The translations under genes and the position numbers were made by a program. A stretch of DNA of 64,000 bases, from assembly GCF_036226605.1 (NCBI RefSeq), contig NZ_CP109000.1, positions 6,320,501 to 6,384,500 on the forward strand, read 5' to 3'. Numbering within the stretch: position 1 is the first letter of the stretch; the number at the start of each line of letters is the position of its first letter. This DNA comes from Streptomyces sp. NBC_00704. GTDB lineage: Bacteria; Actinomycetota; Actinomycetes; Streptomycetales; Streptomycetaceae. The notes under the pieces were generated by a model. It saw only the letters and a program-made list of their open reading frames with translations, had not been told where the DNA came from and searched no databases. Shown here piece by piece: positions 24,833-33,600 of the stretch.

Positions 24833-26371
24833 CTACCCGGTCGTGGCCGGCTGCCGGGCCTTCACCGGGTCCGCGACCGGGGCAGGCTCGGTGACCTTCA
24901 CCGGCTCGGTCCCGACCGCGCTGTGCCGCTCCGCCCAGGTCTCCAGGGCCGTGCGGCAGGCGTGGTCGAGGTGGTGCAGGCCGGACAGGTCCACCTCCAC
25001 CGGGCGGTCCTGCGGAAGCGCCTCCAGGCTGTCGAGGATCTTGGGCAGGCGCAGGAAGGTCGCGTTGCCCGACAGATACGCCTGGACCGGGCCCGCGCCC
25101 TTGTCGACGATGTCCAGCCTGAGGTGGGAGGCCTCCCAGGCGGTCTTGACCACGGCCAGCGCCAGACCGATGAGGACGCCCTCGAACATGCTGACGGCCA
25201 CGATCGACACGGCCGTGACGACGAGGATCAGCGCCTCTCCGCGGTGCTCGCGCCACAGTCCCGCGACCGTCCGCACGGGCACGAGCTTGGCGCCCGCGTG
25301 CACGAGGATCCCGGCCAGCGCCGGGAGGGGGATGTACGCCAGGGCGGACGGCAGCAGGGCCGCGAAGAGCAGCAGCCACACGCCGTGCAGCACCCGGGAC
25401 GCCTTCGTGCGCGCGCCCGCCTGCACGTTGGCGGCGCTGCGCACGATCACCGCGGTCATCGGCAGCGCGCCGAGGAGGCCGCAGACCGTGTTGCCCGCGC
25501 CCTGCGCCATCAGCTCCCGGTCGTACTCGGTGCGCGGACCGTCGTGGAGCCGGTCCACGGCCGCCGCGCTGAACAGCGACTCGGCGGACGCGATCAGCGT
25601 GAACGCGGCGATCGTGCCGAGCAGGCCGATGCTCGCCAGGTCGCCGAAGGCGCCGAGCGGCGGCGGCTGGAGGGAGCCCAGCAATCCCTGGACCTCGACG
25701 GTGGCCACCGGCAGGCCGAGCAGCAGCGCGGCGAGCGTCGCCAGGCCCACCGCGGCGAGCGGGCCGGGCACGATGCGCACCCTGGCCGGGAGCCGCTTCC
25801 ACGACACCAGCACGGCGACGGTGCCGGCGCCGAGCAGGAGGGAGGCGGACGCGGTGGTGTCGCCGGCCGCGTCCACGAGCGCCCCGGGCAGTCCGGCGAT
25901 CTTCTCCAGCCCGGAGTCGGGGGCCTTGCCGCCGACCATCGAGTACAGCTGTCCGGCGATCAGCACCAGGCCGATTCCGGCCAGCATGCCCTCGACGACC
26001 GAGACGGAGATGGCCCGGAAGTAGCGGCCCAGTTTCAGTGCGCCCATGGCGAGTTGCAGCACGCCCGTGGCGAGGACGATCACGCCGAGGACGGGCAGGC
26101 CGAACTCCCGCACCGCCTCGTAGACCAGCACGGTCAGGCCGGCCGCGGGACCGGACACCTGTAGGGAGCTGCCCCGCAGGAGTCCGGTGACGATGCCGCC
26201 GACGATGCCGGTGACCAGTCCGAGTTCGGCCGGGACGCCGGAGGCCACGGCCACGCCCACGCACAGCGGGAGCGCGACCAGGAAGACCACGAGGGATGCG
26301 GCGAAGTCCTGCCTGAGGTGGGGGAACCGGGATATTCGCCCGGTGGCGCCGTCGTTCGTCGCGGCGTTCAC
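24833..26371 (-). CDS. SulP family anion transporter with STAS domain, probably bicarbonate
   Basis: A 512-residue permease: about 11-12 helices beginning DFAASLVVFLVALPLCVGVA, the conserved SGPAAGLT segment, and a C-terminal STAS domain (about 420-485) with VEVDLSGLHHLDHACRTALE. SulP proteins move sulfate, bicarbonate or dicarboxylates. The GTG start overlaps the stop of the carbonic anhydrase gene as GTGA, so the two proteins are made together. That coupling argues for bicarbonate over sulfate; this is inference from context. Confidence 0.88.
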   Translation of the reverse strand: MNAATNDGATGRISRFPHLRQDFAASLVVFLVALPLCVGVAVASGVPAELGLVTGIVGGIVTGLLRGSSLQVSGPAAGLTVLVYEAVREFGLPVLGVIVLATGVLQLAMGALKLGRYFRAISVSVVEGMLAGIGLVLIAGQLYSMVGGKAPDSGLEKIAGLPGALVDAAGDTTASASLLLGAGTVAVLVSWKRLPARVRIVPGPLAAVGLATLAALLLGLPVATVEVQGLLGSLQPPPLGAFGDLASIGLLGTIAAFTLIASAESLFSAAAVDRLHDGPRTEYDRELMAQGAGNTVCGLLGALPMTAVIVRSAANVQAGARTKASRVLHGVWLLLFAALLPSALAYIPLPALAGILVHAGAKLVPVRTVAGLWREHRGEALILVVTAVSIVAVSMFEGVLIGLALAVVKTAWEASHLRLDIVDKGAGPVQAYLSGNATFLRLPKILDSLEALPQDRPVEVDLSGLHHLDHACRTALETWAERHSAVGTEPVKVTEPAPVADPVKARQPATTG

Positions 26372-26949
26372 AGGGCCTCGAAGCCGTCGGTGTCGACGCG
26401 GTGCTCGCGCACGGCGCCCGTGTGGACCTCGTAGTACCAGCCGCGGACCCGGATCGCGCCGTCGGCCAGCCGCTTCTCCACGCACGGGTAGGACCGCAGC
26501 CGCAGCAGCTGGGCGAGCACGTGGTTCTGCACGGCCCGCATGACGGTCGGGTCGTCGGGGTCGGCGGCCCCAGGTTCGTCCGCCGCGTGCGCGAGCCAGT
26601 CGCGTACGGCCGGGACGGCGTCGAGGTCGTCGCCGCGCACCAGCGCGCCGACGGCGCCGCAGTGCGAGTGGCCGCAGACCACGATGTCGCTGACGCCGAG
26701 CACCTCCACGGCGTACTCGACGGTGGCCGCCTCGCCGGTGGGGCGGTCGGAGACGTAGGGGGGCACGATGTTGCCGGCGGTGCGCAGTTCGAACAGCTCG
26801 CCGGGGCGGGCGCCCGTGATCAGCGCGGGTACGACGCGCGAGTCCGAGCAGGTGATGAACAGGACCTGCGGCGACTGGCCGGCGGCGAGTTCGGCGAACT
26901 CCTCAGGGCGCTGTCCGAACGTGCGGGCGTTGTCGATGAGGGGCTGCAT
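26368..26949 (-). CDS. Beta-class carbonic anhydrase
   Basis: A 193-residue zinc enzyme interconverting CO2 and bicarbonate. Zinc ligands are visible: Cys and Asp in TCSDSR and the His/Cys pair in CGHSHCGAVGAL; the Asp-Arg dyad is in the same CSDSR. ELRTAGNIVPPY is the third family hallmark. ATG at 26949 is used; AGGAGG lies rather far upstream. Overlap with the SulP gene (GTGA) makes a bicarbonate-handling operon. Confidence 0.92.
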   Translation of the reverse strand: MQPLIDNARTFGQRPEEFAELAAGQSPQVLFITCSDSRVVPALITGARPGELFELRTAGNIVPPYVSDRPTGEAATVEYAVEVLGVSDIVVCGHSHCGAVGALVRGDDLDAVPAVRDWLAHAADEPGAADPDDPTVMRAVQNHVLAQLLRLRSYPCVEKRLADGAIRVRGWYYEVHTGAVREHRVDTDGFEAL

Positions 26950-27040
26950 GACGTGGTGACTCCTCCTGGCGCGCCGTGGGGGCGCGTCGGATGTGCAGGA
27001 CACAGGACAGGTGGGGGATGTGCTGTTCTGTTCCGCCCGC

Positions 27041-27454
27041 TCAGCAGCGGAAGACCTGGAGTCCGGCCGGGGTGTGGGCCGCCGAGGATCTCGACGGGCG
27101 ATGGTGGCGGTCGACGGGCCGGGGCGGCTGGTGCGCCGCCGCCGGGTCCAGCGACAGCTGGGTGCGCTCCGGCTCCTGGGGCGCCGACGCCGCCGGGGAG
27201 TTCGTGGCGGCGCGGTTGCGGTCGCGGCTGCGCAGGGGGCCGCCGGGACCGCCGGAGAGGTCGCAGTCGCGTTGCGTGACGGTCTCCTCACGCATCGCCT
27301 TGCCGGAGGGTGTGAATCCGGGCTTGGCCTTGGCCTCGGCCTGACGCATCGTGTGCGCGTGTGCGAAGACCGGCGTGGGAGCGAAGAACGGGAGGGCGAG
27401 CAGGACGGCGGCGAGGATCGAGATCACCGTGCGGCCCGTCGTGCCACGGAACAT
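27041..27454 (-). CDS. Small secreted protein of unknown function
   Basis: A 137-residue exported protein: a clear signal peptide (VISILAAVLLALPFFAPTPVFA) with cleavage near HAHT, then a hydrophilic, Pro/Ser/Arg-rich mature part with only two cysteines, one central (RDCDLS) and one the final residue, which could form a disulfide. AGGAGGGAGG precedes ATG at 27454. The 3' end is 91 bp from the carbonic anhydrase start. The upstream region is unusually structured, hinting at tight regulation. Family not recognised. Confidence 0.7.
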   Translation of the reverse strand: MFRGTTGRTVISILAAVLLALPFFAPTPVFAHAHTMRQAEAKAKPGFTPSGKAMREETVTQRDCDLSGGPGGPLRSRDRNRAATNSPAASAPQEPERTQLSLDPAAAHQPPRPVDRHHRPSRSSAAHTPAGLQVFRC

Positions 27455-27478
27455 GCGCCTCCCTCCTCACGCTGGACG

Positions 27479-27506
27479 TCTCTAGCCCGGACCAACGCTT
27501 GGTCAA
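27479..27506 (-). promoter_or_regulatory. Candidate promoter of the small secreted protein
   Basis: On the minus strand TTGACC (27506-27501) is followed after 16 bases by TAGAGA (27484-27479). The spacer contains ACCAACGCTTGGT, an inverted repeat that also covers part of the -35. A second TTGACC lies 11 bases further upstream (27517-27512). Confidence 0.5.
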
Positions 27507-27524
27507 CGACTGGTCAAGAAACAC

Positions 27525-27556
27525 GTTAACCCTGCGACGTTGTTTGCAGGGTTAAC
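27525..27556. promoter_or_regulatory. 11-bp perfect inverted repeat, operator candidate
   Basis: GTTAACCCTGC and GCAGGGTTAAC are separated by 10 bases. The site is AT-richer than its surroundings, lies 71-102 bp upstream of the small secreted protein gene and 83 bp beyond the zapE stop. A protein-binding operator fits best; a terminator for zapE is the alternative. Confidence 0.55.
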
Positions 27557-27638
27557 TCCACGTTTCCAGAAGAAGTGCGCCTCAAAAAAGAGGCACGGGT
27601 GGCGAGAACCGGCTCTTGACCCCGCTGCCCGTGATCGT

Positions 27639-28745
27639 CTACCGGGCCTCGACGAGCCGTCCGGCGTCGCGGGCCAGCGCGGTGAGGCGGGAGATCGCGC
27701 GGAAGTACTTCTTGCGGTAACCGCCGTTCAGCATCTCCTCGCTGAACAGCCGGTCGAACGGGAGCCCGGACGCGAGGACGGGGACCTCGCGGTCGTAGAG
27801 CCGGTCGGCCAGCACCACCAGCCTCAGCGCCGTGGACTGGTCGGGCACCGGACGCACGTTCGTCAGGCAGACCGCCCTCAGGCCGTCCGTCAGCGCGCCG
27901 TACCGGCTCGGGTGGACCTTGGCGAGGTGCTCCAGCAGATGCGGGAAGTCGTCGAGCGAGGCGCCCTCGGTCGCGTACGCCGCCTTGGTGACCTGCTCGT
28001 CGGAGAACGGAGCCGGGGCATCCGGCAGCCCCCGGTGGCGGTAGTCCTCGCCGTCGATGCGCAGGGCGCGGAAGTGCGCCGACAGCCCCTGGATCTCGCG
28101 CAGGAAGTCGGCGGCGGCGAACCGGCCCTCGCCGAGCTTGCCGGGCAGGGTGTTGGACGTCGCGGCGAGCGCCACGCCGGCCTCGACCAGCCTGCCGAGC
28201 AGCGTCGACACGAGGACGGTGTCCCCCGGATCGTCCAGCTCGAACTCGTCGATGCACAGCAGGCGGTGCCCGGACAGGGTGCGCACCGTCTGCTGGAAGC
28301 CCAGGGCGCCGACCAGGTTCGTCAGCTCGACGAACGTGCCGAACGCCTTGAGTGCGGGCTCGGCCGGCGTGGCGTGCCACAGGGACGCCAGCAGGTGGGT
28401 CTTGCCGACGCCGTACCCGCCGTCGAGGTAGACGCCGCGCGGTCCGGCGGGCGTGCGGGGCGCCTTCGCCCGGCCGAGGCCGAAGAAGCCGCGCCTGGCC
28501 GCGCCCGTCGCGTGGGCCCCGCCCAGTCCGCCCGCGAAGTTCTCCAGCACGCCGACCGCCTGGGTCTGGCTGGGCTGGTTCGGGTCCGGGAGGTAGGTGC
28601 TGAAGCGGACCGAGTCGAAACGCGGGGGCGGCACCATCTCGGCCACCAGCCGGTCCGCGGGGACGTGCGGCTGACGGGCGCAGAGGGACACCGGGGCCGC
28701 GTCGGCTATCGGACTGAGACCAGAGGCGGGAGAGGAGGACGACAC
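27639..28745 (-). CDS. zapE: Cell division ATPase ZapE (AFG1-like)
   Basis: A 368-residue AAA-type ATPase with Walker A GGYGVGKTH, Walker B LLCIDEFEL, sensor region ATSNTLPG and the C-terminal FRAISRLTALARDAGRLVEAR. ZapE acts at the FtsZ ring in other bacteria. GTG at 28745 is preferred: the only upstream ATG (28784) overlaps the ATG of the divergent gene base for base. An insertion with FFGLGRAKAPRTPAG before the Walker A is common in actinobacterial versions. Confidence 0.88.
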   Translation of the reverse strand: MSSSSPASGLSPIADAAPVSLCARQPHVPADRLVAEMVPPPRFDSVRFSTYLPDPNQPSQTQAVGVLENFAGGLGGAHATGAARRGFFGLGRAKAPRTPAGPRGVYLDGGYGVGKTHLLASLWHATPAEPALKAFGTFVELTNLVGALGFQQTVRTLSGHRLLCIDEFELDDPGDTVLVSTLLGRLVEAGVALAATSNTLPGKLGEGRFAAADFLREIQGLSAHFRALRIDGEDYRHRGLPDAPAPFSDEQVTKAAYATEGASLDDFPHLLEHLAKVHPSRYGALTDGLRAVCLTNVRPVPDQSTALRLVVLADRLYDREVPVLASGLPFDRLFSEEMLNGGYRKKYFRAISRLTALARDAGRLVEAR

Positions 28746-28782
28746 GGTTCCCCATGCTACGGGGCGTGCCAGACTGCCTGAC

Positions 28783-29640
28783 ATGCGACGGCTGTTCCCT
28801 GTGACCGACCAGACAGTGCCGACCCGCTCCGGCGGGAGCCCGCTCGTGCCCTCCGGCGAGGGGGACGGGGCGGACCGGGACCGCGACCGCGAGTGGAGCC
28901 TGGACGAGCTGGCCGACGCCTACGCCTACCCGGAGCCCGCCCCCGGCTCCTCCCCGCAGTCCGGCCCCCCGCGGCGGCTGCCCTGGCTGCGGGCGAACAT
29001 GGTGTCCACGCTCGACGGCGCGGCCCAGCACGAAGGGCGCTCGCAGCCCATCTCCACCGCCGCCGACATGCGCGTCTTCGGCACGCTGCGGGCGCTCGCG
29101 GACGTGGTCGTCGTCGGCGCGCAGACGGTACGCCAGGAGGGCTACCGTCCCGCACGCGCGCGGGCGGAGTTCGCCCGGCGGCGCGAGGCGGCCGGTCAGG
29201 GTCCCGCGCCGGCCGTCGCGGTCGTCACGGCCGGCCTCGGCCTGGACTTCTCCCTGCCGCTGTTCACCTCGCCCCTGGTGCCCACCCTGATCCTGACGGG
29301 CGCCGCCGCCGCGCCCGACCGGATCGCTGCGGCGGAGCGCGCGGGCGCGCGCGTGGTGATCGCCGGCGACGGCATGGGCGTGGAGCCCGACCGGGCGGTC
29401 GCCGCGCTCGCCGAGCTGGGACACACCCGGCTGCTGACCGAGGGCGGTCCGCGGCTGCTGGGGCAGTTCGTCGCGGCCGGGGTGCTCGACGAACTGTGCC
29501 TGACGATCTCGCCCATGCTCACGGCCGGCGACGCGCAACGGATCGCGGGCGGGCCGTCCCTCCCGGTCCCGCGGCGGTTCGTCCTGGCGTCCCTGCTGGA
29601 GGAGGAGGGCTTCCTGTTCGGCAGGTACCGACGGCCCTGA
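28783..29640 (+). CDS. RibD C-terminal domain (pyrimidine) reductase
   Basis: A 285-residue dihydrofolate-reductase-fold protein: a 65-residue N-terminal extension, then the RibD-C domain with NMVSTLDGAAQHEGRS, VVVGAQTVRQEGYRP and the nucleotide-binding LLTEGGPRLLGQFV. In riboflavin synthesis such enzymes reduce the ribosylamino-pyrimidine with NADPH. The deaminase half of RibD is absent and no rib genes are adjacent, so the substrate is uncertain. Divergent from zapE. Confidence 0.85.
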   Translation: MRRLFPVTDQTVPTRSGGSPLVPSGEGDGADRDRDREWSLDELADAYAYPEPAPGSSPQSGPPRRLPWLRANMVSTLDGAAQHEGRSQPISTAADMRVFGTLRALADVVVVGAQTVRQEGYRPARARAEFARRREAAGQGPAPAVAVVTAGLGLDFSLPLFTSPLVPTLILTGAAAAPDRIAAAERAGARVVIAGDGMGVEPDRAVAALAELGHTRLLTEGGPRLLGQFVAAGVLDELCLTISPMLTAGDAQRIAGGPSLPVPRRFVLASLLEEEGFLFGRYRRP

Positions 29641-29832
29641 CGCCGACGGCGGGTCCGGGCCGGCGCCGGGATCACGGATCGGCGGAATCACCCGTTCCGT
29701 TTCAATTCCGGCGGGCACACTGAGTTTCGCAGCCTCCCGTGCGAGCACGGGGAAAAATGGTTTCCGCAGGGCCGTGAGCGGCCCCCGGAGGACAGAGGGC
29801 CACGGGGGTCCTCGAAGGAGAATGGGGCGCTG

Positions 29833-30306
29833 GTGTTCACAAGCGTGTTGATGATCGAGAAGGCCCTGACGTCCGCCGACGTGGAGTTCGTCACCACCTT
29901 GCACGGGGACGATCCGGTCTCCTTCCACGTGCTGCTCCAGCCGCGGGGCGACCAGGCGGACCGCCTGCTGCGGGCCATCGACGACGTCGCCCTCGGCGAA
30001 CTCGACGAGGCGGCCAGGGAGAACGAGACGCCCGAGGGCGAGGAGGCCAAGGGCTTCGGCGCGCGGGCCCTGGAGGTGTCCCTCCAGGCGCTGCGGGCCT
30101 CCGGCAGCCCCGCCGTGGGCCGGCTGGTGGAGGACCATCCGCTGGACGCCCTGAAGGCCCTGGTCGCGGAGACCGGGGCGGACGAGGTGATCGTCCTGAC
30201 CGACCCCCACTACGTGGAGGAGTTCTTCCACCGCGACTGGGCCTCCCGCGCACGGCACAAGGTGGGCGTGCCCGTGCTGAAGCTGTTCTCGCACAGCAAG
30301 GCATAG
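29833..30306 (+). CDS. Conserved actinobacterial protein, stress-protein-like fold
   Basis: A 157-residue soluble protein. Its first half has a strand and helix (VEFVTTLHGDDPVSFHVLL) and an acidic helix; the second half, DPLDALKALVAETGADEVIVLTDPHYVEEF then VPVLKLFSH, resembles the C-terminal sheet of universal stress proteins. I do not know a function. GTG at 29833 is 12 bases after AAGGAG; ATG at 29851 is the alternative. A strong hairpin follows the stop. Confidence 0.7.
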   Translation: MFTSVLMIEKALTSADVEFVTTLHGDDPVSFHVLLQPRGDQADRLLRAIDDVALGELDEAARENETPEGEEAKGFGARALEVSLQALRASGSPAVGRLVEDHPLDALKALVAETGADEVIVLTDPHYVEEFFHRDWASRARHKVGVPVLKLFSHSKA

Positions 30307-30325
30307 CGCGCGGACCCGGCCGGGG

Positions 30326-30352
30326 CCCGGGCCGCGCTCCCCGCGGCCCGGG
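30326..30352. terminator. Hairpin terminator upstream of murC
   Basis: CCCGGGCCGCG, a five-base loop, then CGCGGCCCGGG: 11 perfect G-C-rich pairs starting 20 bp after the preceding stop codon. No T-run, as usual in this genus. It should end the upstream transcript before murC. Confidence 0.7.
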
Positions 30353-30425
30353 TCGGCCCCGGCGGCCCCGGCCCCATAGGGTGGGGGCGCACTGGACCGT
30401 CGTAGCGCACCTTGGGAGACAGCAC

Positions 30426-31811
30426 ATGGCACCCGGCCTTCCTACCGCCATGGACCGACCGCACTTCATCGGCATCGGCGGGGCCGGGATGTCGGGGATC
30501 GCGAAGATCCTGGCCCAGCGCGGGGCGAAGGTGGCGGGCAGCGACGCCAAGGACTCGGACACGGCGGCCGCGCTGCGGGCGCTCGGGGCGACCGTGCACA
30601 TCGGACACGCGGCCGCGCACCTGGCCGACGACGCCAGCTGCGTCGTCGTGTCGTCGGCGATCCGCGCCGACAACCCGGAACTCGCCCGCGCGGCCGAACT
30701 GGGCATCCCGGTGGTCCACCGCTCGGACGCGCTCGCCCGGCTGATGGACGGGCTGCGTCCCATCGCCGTCGCCGGCACGCACGGCAAGACGACCACCACG
30801 TCCATGCTGGCCGTGTCGCTGTCCGCGCTCGGGCTGAACCCGTCGTACGCGATCGGCGGCGACCTGGACGCGCCCGGCTCCAACGCGCTGCACGGCGACG
30901 GCGAGATCTTCGTCGCCGAGGCCGACGAATCGGACCGCAGCTTCCACACGTACGCGCCCGAGGTCGCCATCGTCCTCAACGTCGAACTCGACCACCACGC
31001 CAACTACGCCTCGATGGACGAGATCTACGAGTCCTTCGAGACCTTCGCCGGGAAGATCGTGCCCGGCGGCACGCTGGTGGTCACCGCCGACCACGAGGGC
31101 GCCCGCGAGCTGACCCGGCGCGTCGACGGCGTCCGGGTGGTGACGTACGGGGAGTCCGCGGACGCCGACGTGCGGATCCTCTCCGTCGTCCCGCAGGGCC
31201 TCAAGAGCGAGGTGACCGTGGTGCTGGACGGCGAGGAACTCACCTTCACGGTGTCGGTGCCCGGCCGCCACTACGCGCACAACGCGGTCGCCGCGCTGGC
31301 GGCCGGCGTCGCCCTGGGCGTCCCGGCCGCGGAACTCGCCCCGGCGCTCGCCGCGTACACGGGCGTCAAGCGCCGGCTCCAGCTCAAGGGCGAGGCGGCG
31401 GGCGTCCAGGTCGTGGACTCCTACGCCCACCACCCGACCGAGATGACGGCCGACCTGGAGGCGATGCGCGCGGCGGTCGGCGACGCCCGCATCCTCGTCC
31501 TGTTCCAGCCGCACCTGTTCTCCCGCACCCAGGAACTGGGCACGGAGATGGGACAGGCGCTGGCCCTCGCGGACGCCTCCGTCGTCCTGGACATCTACCC
31601 GGCCCGCGAGGACCCGGTACCCGGCGTGACCAGCGCCCTGATCATCGACGCGGCGCGCGCGGCGGGCGCCGACGTCACCGCCGTCCACGACAAGGACGAG
31701 GCGCCGTCGGTCGTCGCGGGAATGGCGAAGGCCGGTGATCTCGTTCTCACCATGGGCGCGGGAGACGTGACCGACCTGGGCCCGCGCATTCTGGACCGTC
31801 TTTCGCAGTGA
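30426..31811 (+). CDS. murC: UDP-N-acetylmuramate-L-alanine ligase MurC
   Basis: A 461-residue ATP-dependent ligase that adds L-alanine to UDP-MurNAc, the first peptide step of peptidoglycan synthesis, in the cytoplasm. Rossmann start HFIGIGGAGMSGIAK; ATP loop GTHGKTTTT; metal and carbamylated-Lys region EADESDRSF; NVELDHHANY; ligase C-domain SYAHHPTEM and LFQPHLFSRT. GGGAG lies seven bases before ATG at 30426. msrB follows after 13 bp, likely cotranscribed. Unlike the mur genes of the division cluster, this locus stands alone. Confidence 0.95.
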   Translation: MAPGLPTAMDRPHFIGIGGAGMSGIAKILAQRGAKVAGSDAKDSDTAAALRALGATVHIGHAAAHLADDASCVVVSSAIRADNPELARAAELGIPVVHRSDALARLMDGLRPIAVAGTHGKTTTTSMLAVSLSALGLNPSYAIGGDLDAPGSNALHGDGEIFVAEADESDRSFHTYAPEVAIVLNVELDHHANYASMDEIYESFETFAGKIVPGGTLVVTADHEGARELTRRVDGVRVVTYGESADADVRILSVVPQGLKSEVTVVLDGEELTFTVSVPGRHYAHNAVAALAAGVALGVPAAELAPALAAYTGVKRRLQLKGEAAGVQVVDSYAHHPTEMTADLEAMRAAVGDARILVLFQPHLFSRTQELGTEMGQALALADASVVLDIYPAREDPVPGVTSALIIDAARAAGADVTAVHDKDEAPSVVAGMAKAGDLVLTMGAGDVTDLGPRILDRLSQ

Positions 31812-31824
31812 GGGGCTGAGGCTC

Positions 31825-32235
31825 ATGTCGTACGACGTCGAAAAGCCGGACGAGCAGTGGCGGGCGGAGCTGACGCCCGCCGAGTACGCCGTCCTGCGCC
31901 AGGCGGCGACCGAGCCCGCGTTCACCGGTGAGTACACCGACACCAAGGCCGAGGGCGTCTACTCCTGCCGGGCCTGCGGCGCGGAACTGTTCACCTCGGG
32001 CACCAAGTTCGAGTCCCACTGCGGCTGGCCGTCCTTCTTCGACCCCAAGGACACCGACGCGGTGGAGCTGATCGAGGACCGTACCCACGGGATGGTGCGC
32101 ACCGAGGTCCGCTGCGCCCGCTGCGGCTCCCACCTCGGGCACGTGTTCGCGGGCGAGGGGTACGCCACCCCGACCGACCAGCGGTACTGCATCAACAGCA
32201 TCTCGCTGCGGCTCAGGGAGAACGGCGGGGGCTGA
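31825..32235 (+). CDS. msrB: Peptide methionine-R-sulfoxide reductase MsrB
   Basis: A 136-residue enzyme that reduces methionine-R-sulfoxide in proteins. Two CxxC zinc knuckles (SCRACG, CARCG), the HCGWPSFF substrate motif, GHVF and the catalytic cysteine in RYCINS are all present. Length is normal. It is 13 bp from murC. Confidence 0.95.
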   Translation: MSYDVEKPDEQWRAELTPAEYAVLRQAATEPAFTGEYTDTKAEGVYSCRACGAELFTSGTKFESHCGWPSFFDPKDTDAVELIEDRTHGMVRTEVRCARCGSHLGHVFAGEGYATPTDQRYCINSISLRLRENGGG

Positions 32236-32281
32236 CGCCACCGAGCGGCGAGCCGCGGGCGGCCACGAGGACTGCCGGCGC

Positions 32282-33295
32282 TCACAGCAGCTTGCGCTGC
32301 ACGAGCGCCGACAGCACCAGCATCCCCGGCAGCAGCGGCACCCAGACCGTCAGCGCCCGGTAGCCGATGACCGTCGCCGTGGCCAGGGGCAGCGGGGTGC
32401 CGTACCCGGCCAGGGTGAACACCAGGGCCGCGTCGACCGGGCCGATGCCGCCCGGCGCGGGCACGGCGCCCGCCGCGGTGCTCGCCGCCAGGAACGCGAA
32501 CAGCAGCTGCGGCCAGGACATGGGCACGCCCAGCGCGGTCCCCACCGAGGCCACCACGCCCGCCTGGAGCAGCGGGGCCGCGACCGCTCCGCCCCACAGC
32601 GGCAGAACGCGGCCGGGGCGGGCGTGCAGCAGCCGGGCGTCGGTGAGCGCGGCGCGGACGAAGTCCAGGGCGGGCCGGCGCAGCGGCCGTACGAAGGCGT
32701 AGAGCGCGGCGGCCGCCAGGGGCGCCAGCAGCAGGCCGGCGGCCGCCAGGACCAGCGTGCGGCCCTGCGGCAGGAGGCGGACCGGGGGCGCGGCGGAGGG
32801 CGCGGCGAGCACGAAGACCAACACCACCGGCGTCTTGGCCACCGCTCTGACCAGCGAGTACAGGGCGATCGAGGCGGTGGCGCGGGGCAGCGGGACGCCC
32901 TGACGCAGCAGGAACCGGACGGTGACCGCGTGGGCTCCTATGCTCGCCGGCAGCACGTGGTTGGCGGCGCCCGCGGCGATCTGCGAGGCCACCAGCGGGC
33001 CGGTCGGCAGCCGTTCCCGGATCGCGCCCTGGCGGACGCACGCGGCGGCCACCGCGCCCAGGTAGGTGAAGAGCAGCCCGACCAGCAGCCACCACGGATC
33101 GGCCCCGGCCAGCCGGACGGCTCCGTCCTGCACGGCACGCCGGTCGAGCGCCGCCCACACGGCGAGCAGCAGCAGCGGAAGCAGGACGACGGCCCGGCGG
33201 GCCGCGGTCACGCCCGGAAGGCGGCGGCGGACGTCCTCGCGCGGCGGCGGCTGCGCGTGCGGGGCCGCGGTCTCGTCCAGGGGCAGCAGGGGCAC
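32282..33295 (-). CDS. Lysylphosphatidylglycerol synthase TM region/flippase-like protein
   Basis: A 337-residue integral membrane protein with about eight helices and the family hallmarks AGAANHVLPASIGAHAVTVRFLL, and AVPAPGGIGPVDAAL near the C-terminus. This is the membrane part of MprF/AglD-type proteins without the aminoacyl transferase domain; members move lipid-linked or aminoacylated lipids or act with glycosyltransferases. It converges on msrB (46-bp gap). Confidence 0.85.
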   Translation of the reverse strand: MPLLPLDETAAPHAQPPPREDVRRRLPGVTAARRAVVLLPLLLLAVWAALDRRAVQDGAVRLAGADPWWLLVGLLFTYLGAVAAACVRQGAIRERLPTGPLVASQIAAGAANHVLPASIGAHAVTVRFLLRQGVPLPRATASIALYSLVRAVAKTPVVLVFVLAAPSAAPPVRLLPQGRTLVLAAAGLLLAPLAAAALYAFVRPLRRPALDFVRAALTDARLLHARPGRVLPLWGGAVAAPLLQAGVVASVGTALGVPMSWPQLLFAFLAASTAAGAVPAPGGIGPVDAALVFTLAGYGTPLPLATATVIGYRALTVWVPLLPGMLVLSALVQRKLL

Positions 33296-33600
33296 GGCGC
33301 ACGTCGTCCTTCCGCGTCGTGACCGCGCGGCGGCGGTGCGACGGATCGGGGGCGAGTCTCACGAGTCTGCGCAGGGGACGGCGGAGTGCTTCCCCTCCGG
33401 TGTGACGGTGCGGTGTCCGACAGCCGACGGAGCGCGGGCCGAACGGCGACCGCGGTGCGATGACGCTGCGGTGGTGCGGTGGTGCGGTGGTGCCGGGGTG
33501 GTGCGGTGGTGCGGTGGTGCCGGGGTGGTGCGTGGTGCGGTGGTGCCGGGGTGGTGCGGTGCGGTGAGGCTGTGTCATTTCTGCCCGCGCACCCCGCGGT
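33296..33600. other. 305-bp gap with GGTGC repeat array
   Basis: Upstream of the flippase-like gene and downstream of the histidine kinase gene. The part near 33300-33465 shows no gene or clear promoter; the rest is the repeat array at 33468-33567, then 30 bp to the kinase stop. Confidence 0.5.
33468..33567. repeat. Tandem GGTGCGGT / GGTGCCGGGG array
   Basis: About 100 bp built from GCGGTG units interrupted by GGTGCCGGGGTGGTG, the latter seen three times with slightly different spacing. It lies 34 bp beyond the stop of the histidine kinase gene. Confidence 0.85.

Noticed and set aside
27576..27598. Terminator after zapE (GCCTC, A-loop, GAGGC)
   Set aside because: Stem is only five clean pairs with a bulge beyond; too weak to list as a feature.
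29822..29851. Nine-codon frame (ATG to TGA) ending exactly at the ATG at 29851, like a leader peptide
   Set aside because: AAGGAG is only one base from its ATG, too close for initiation, while the same site serves GTG 29833; no attenuator-like structure follows.
33468..33567. CRISPR-like array
   Set aside because: Units are simple GGTGC permutations without unique spacers and no cas genes are present.
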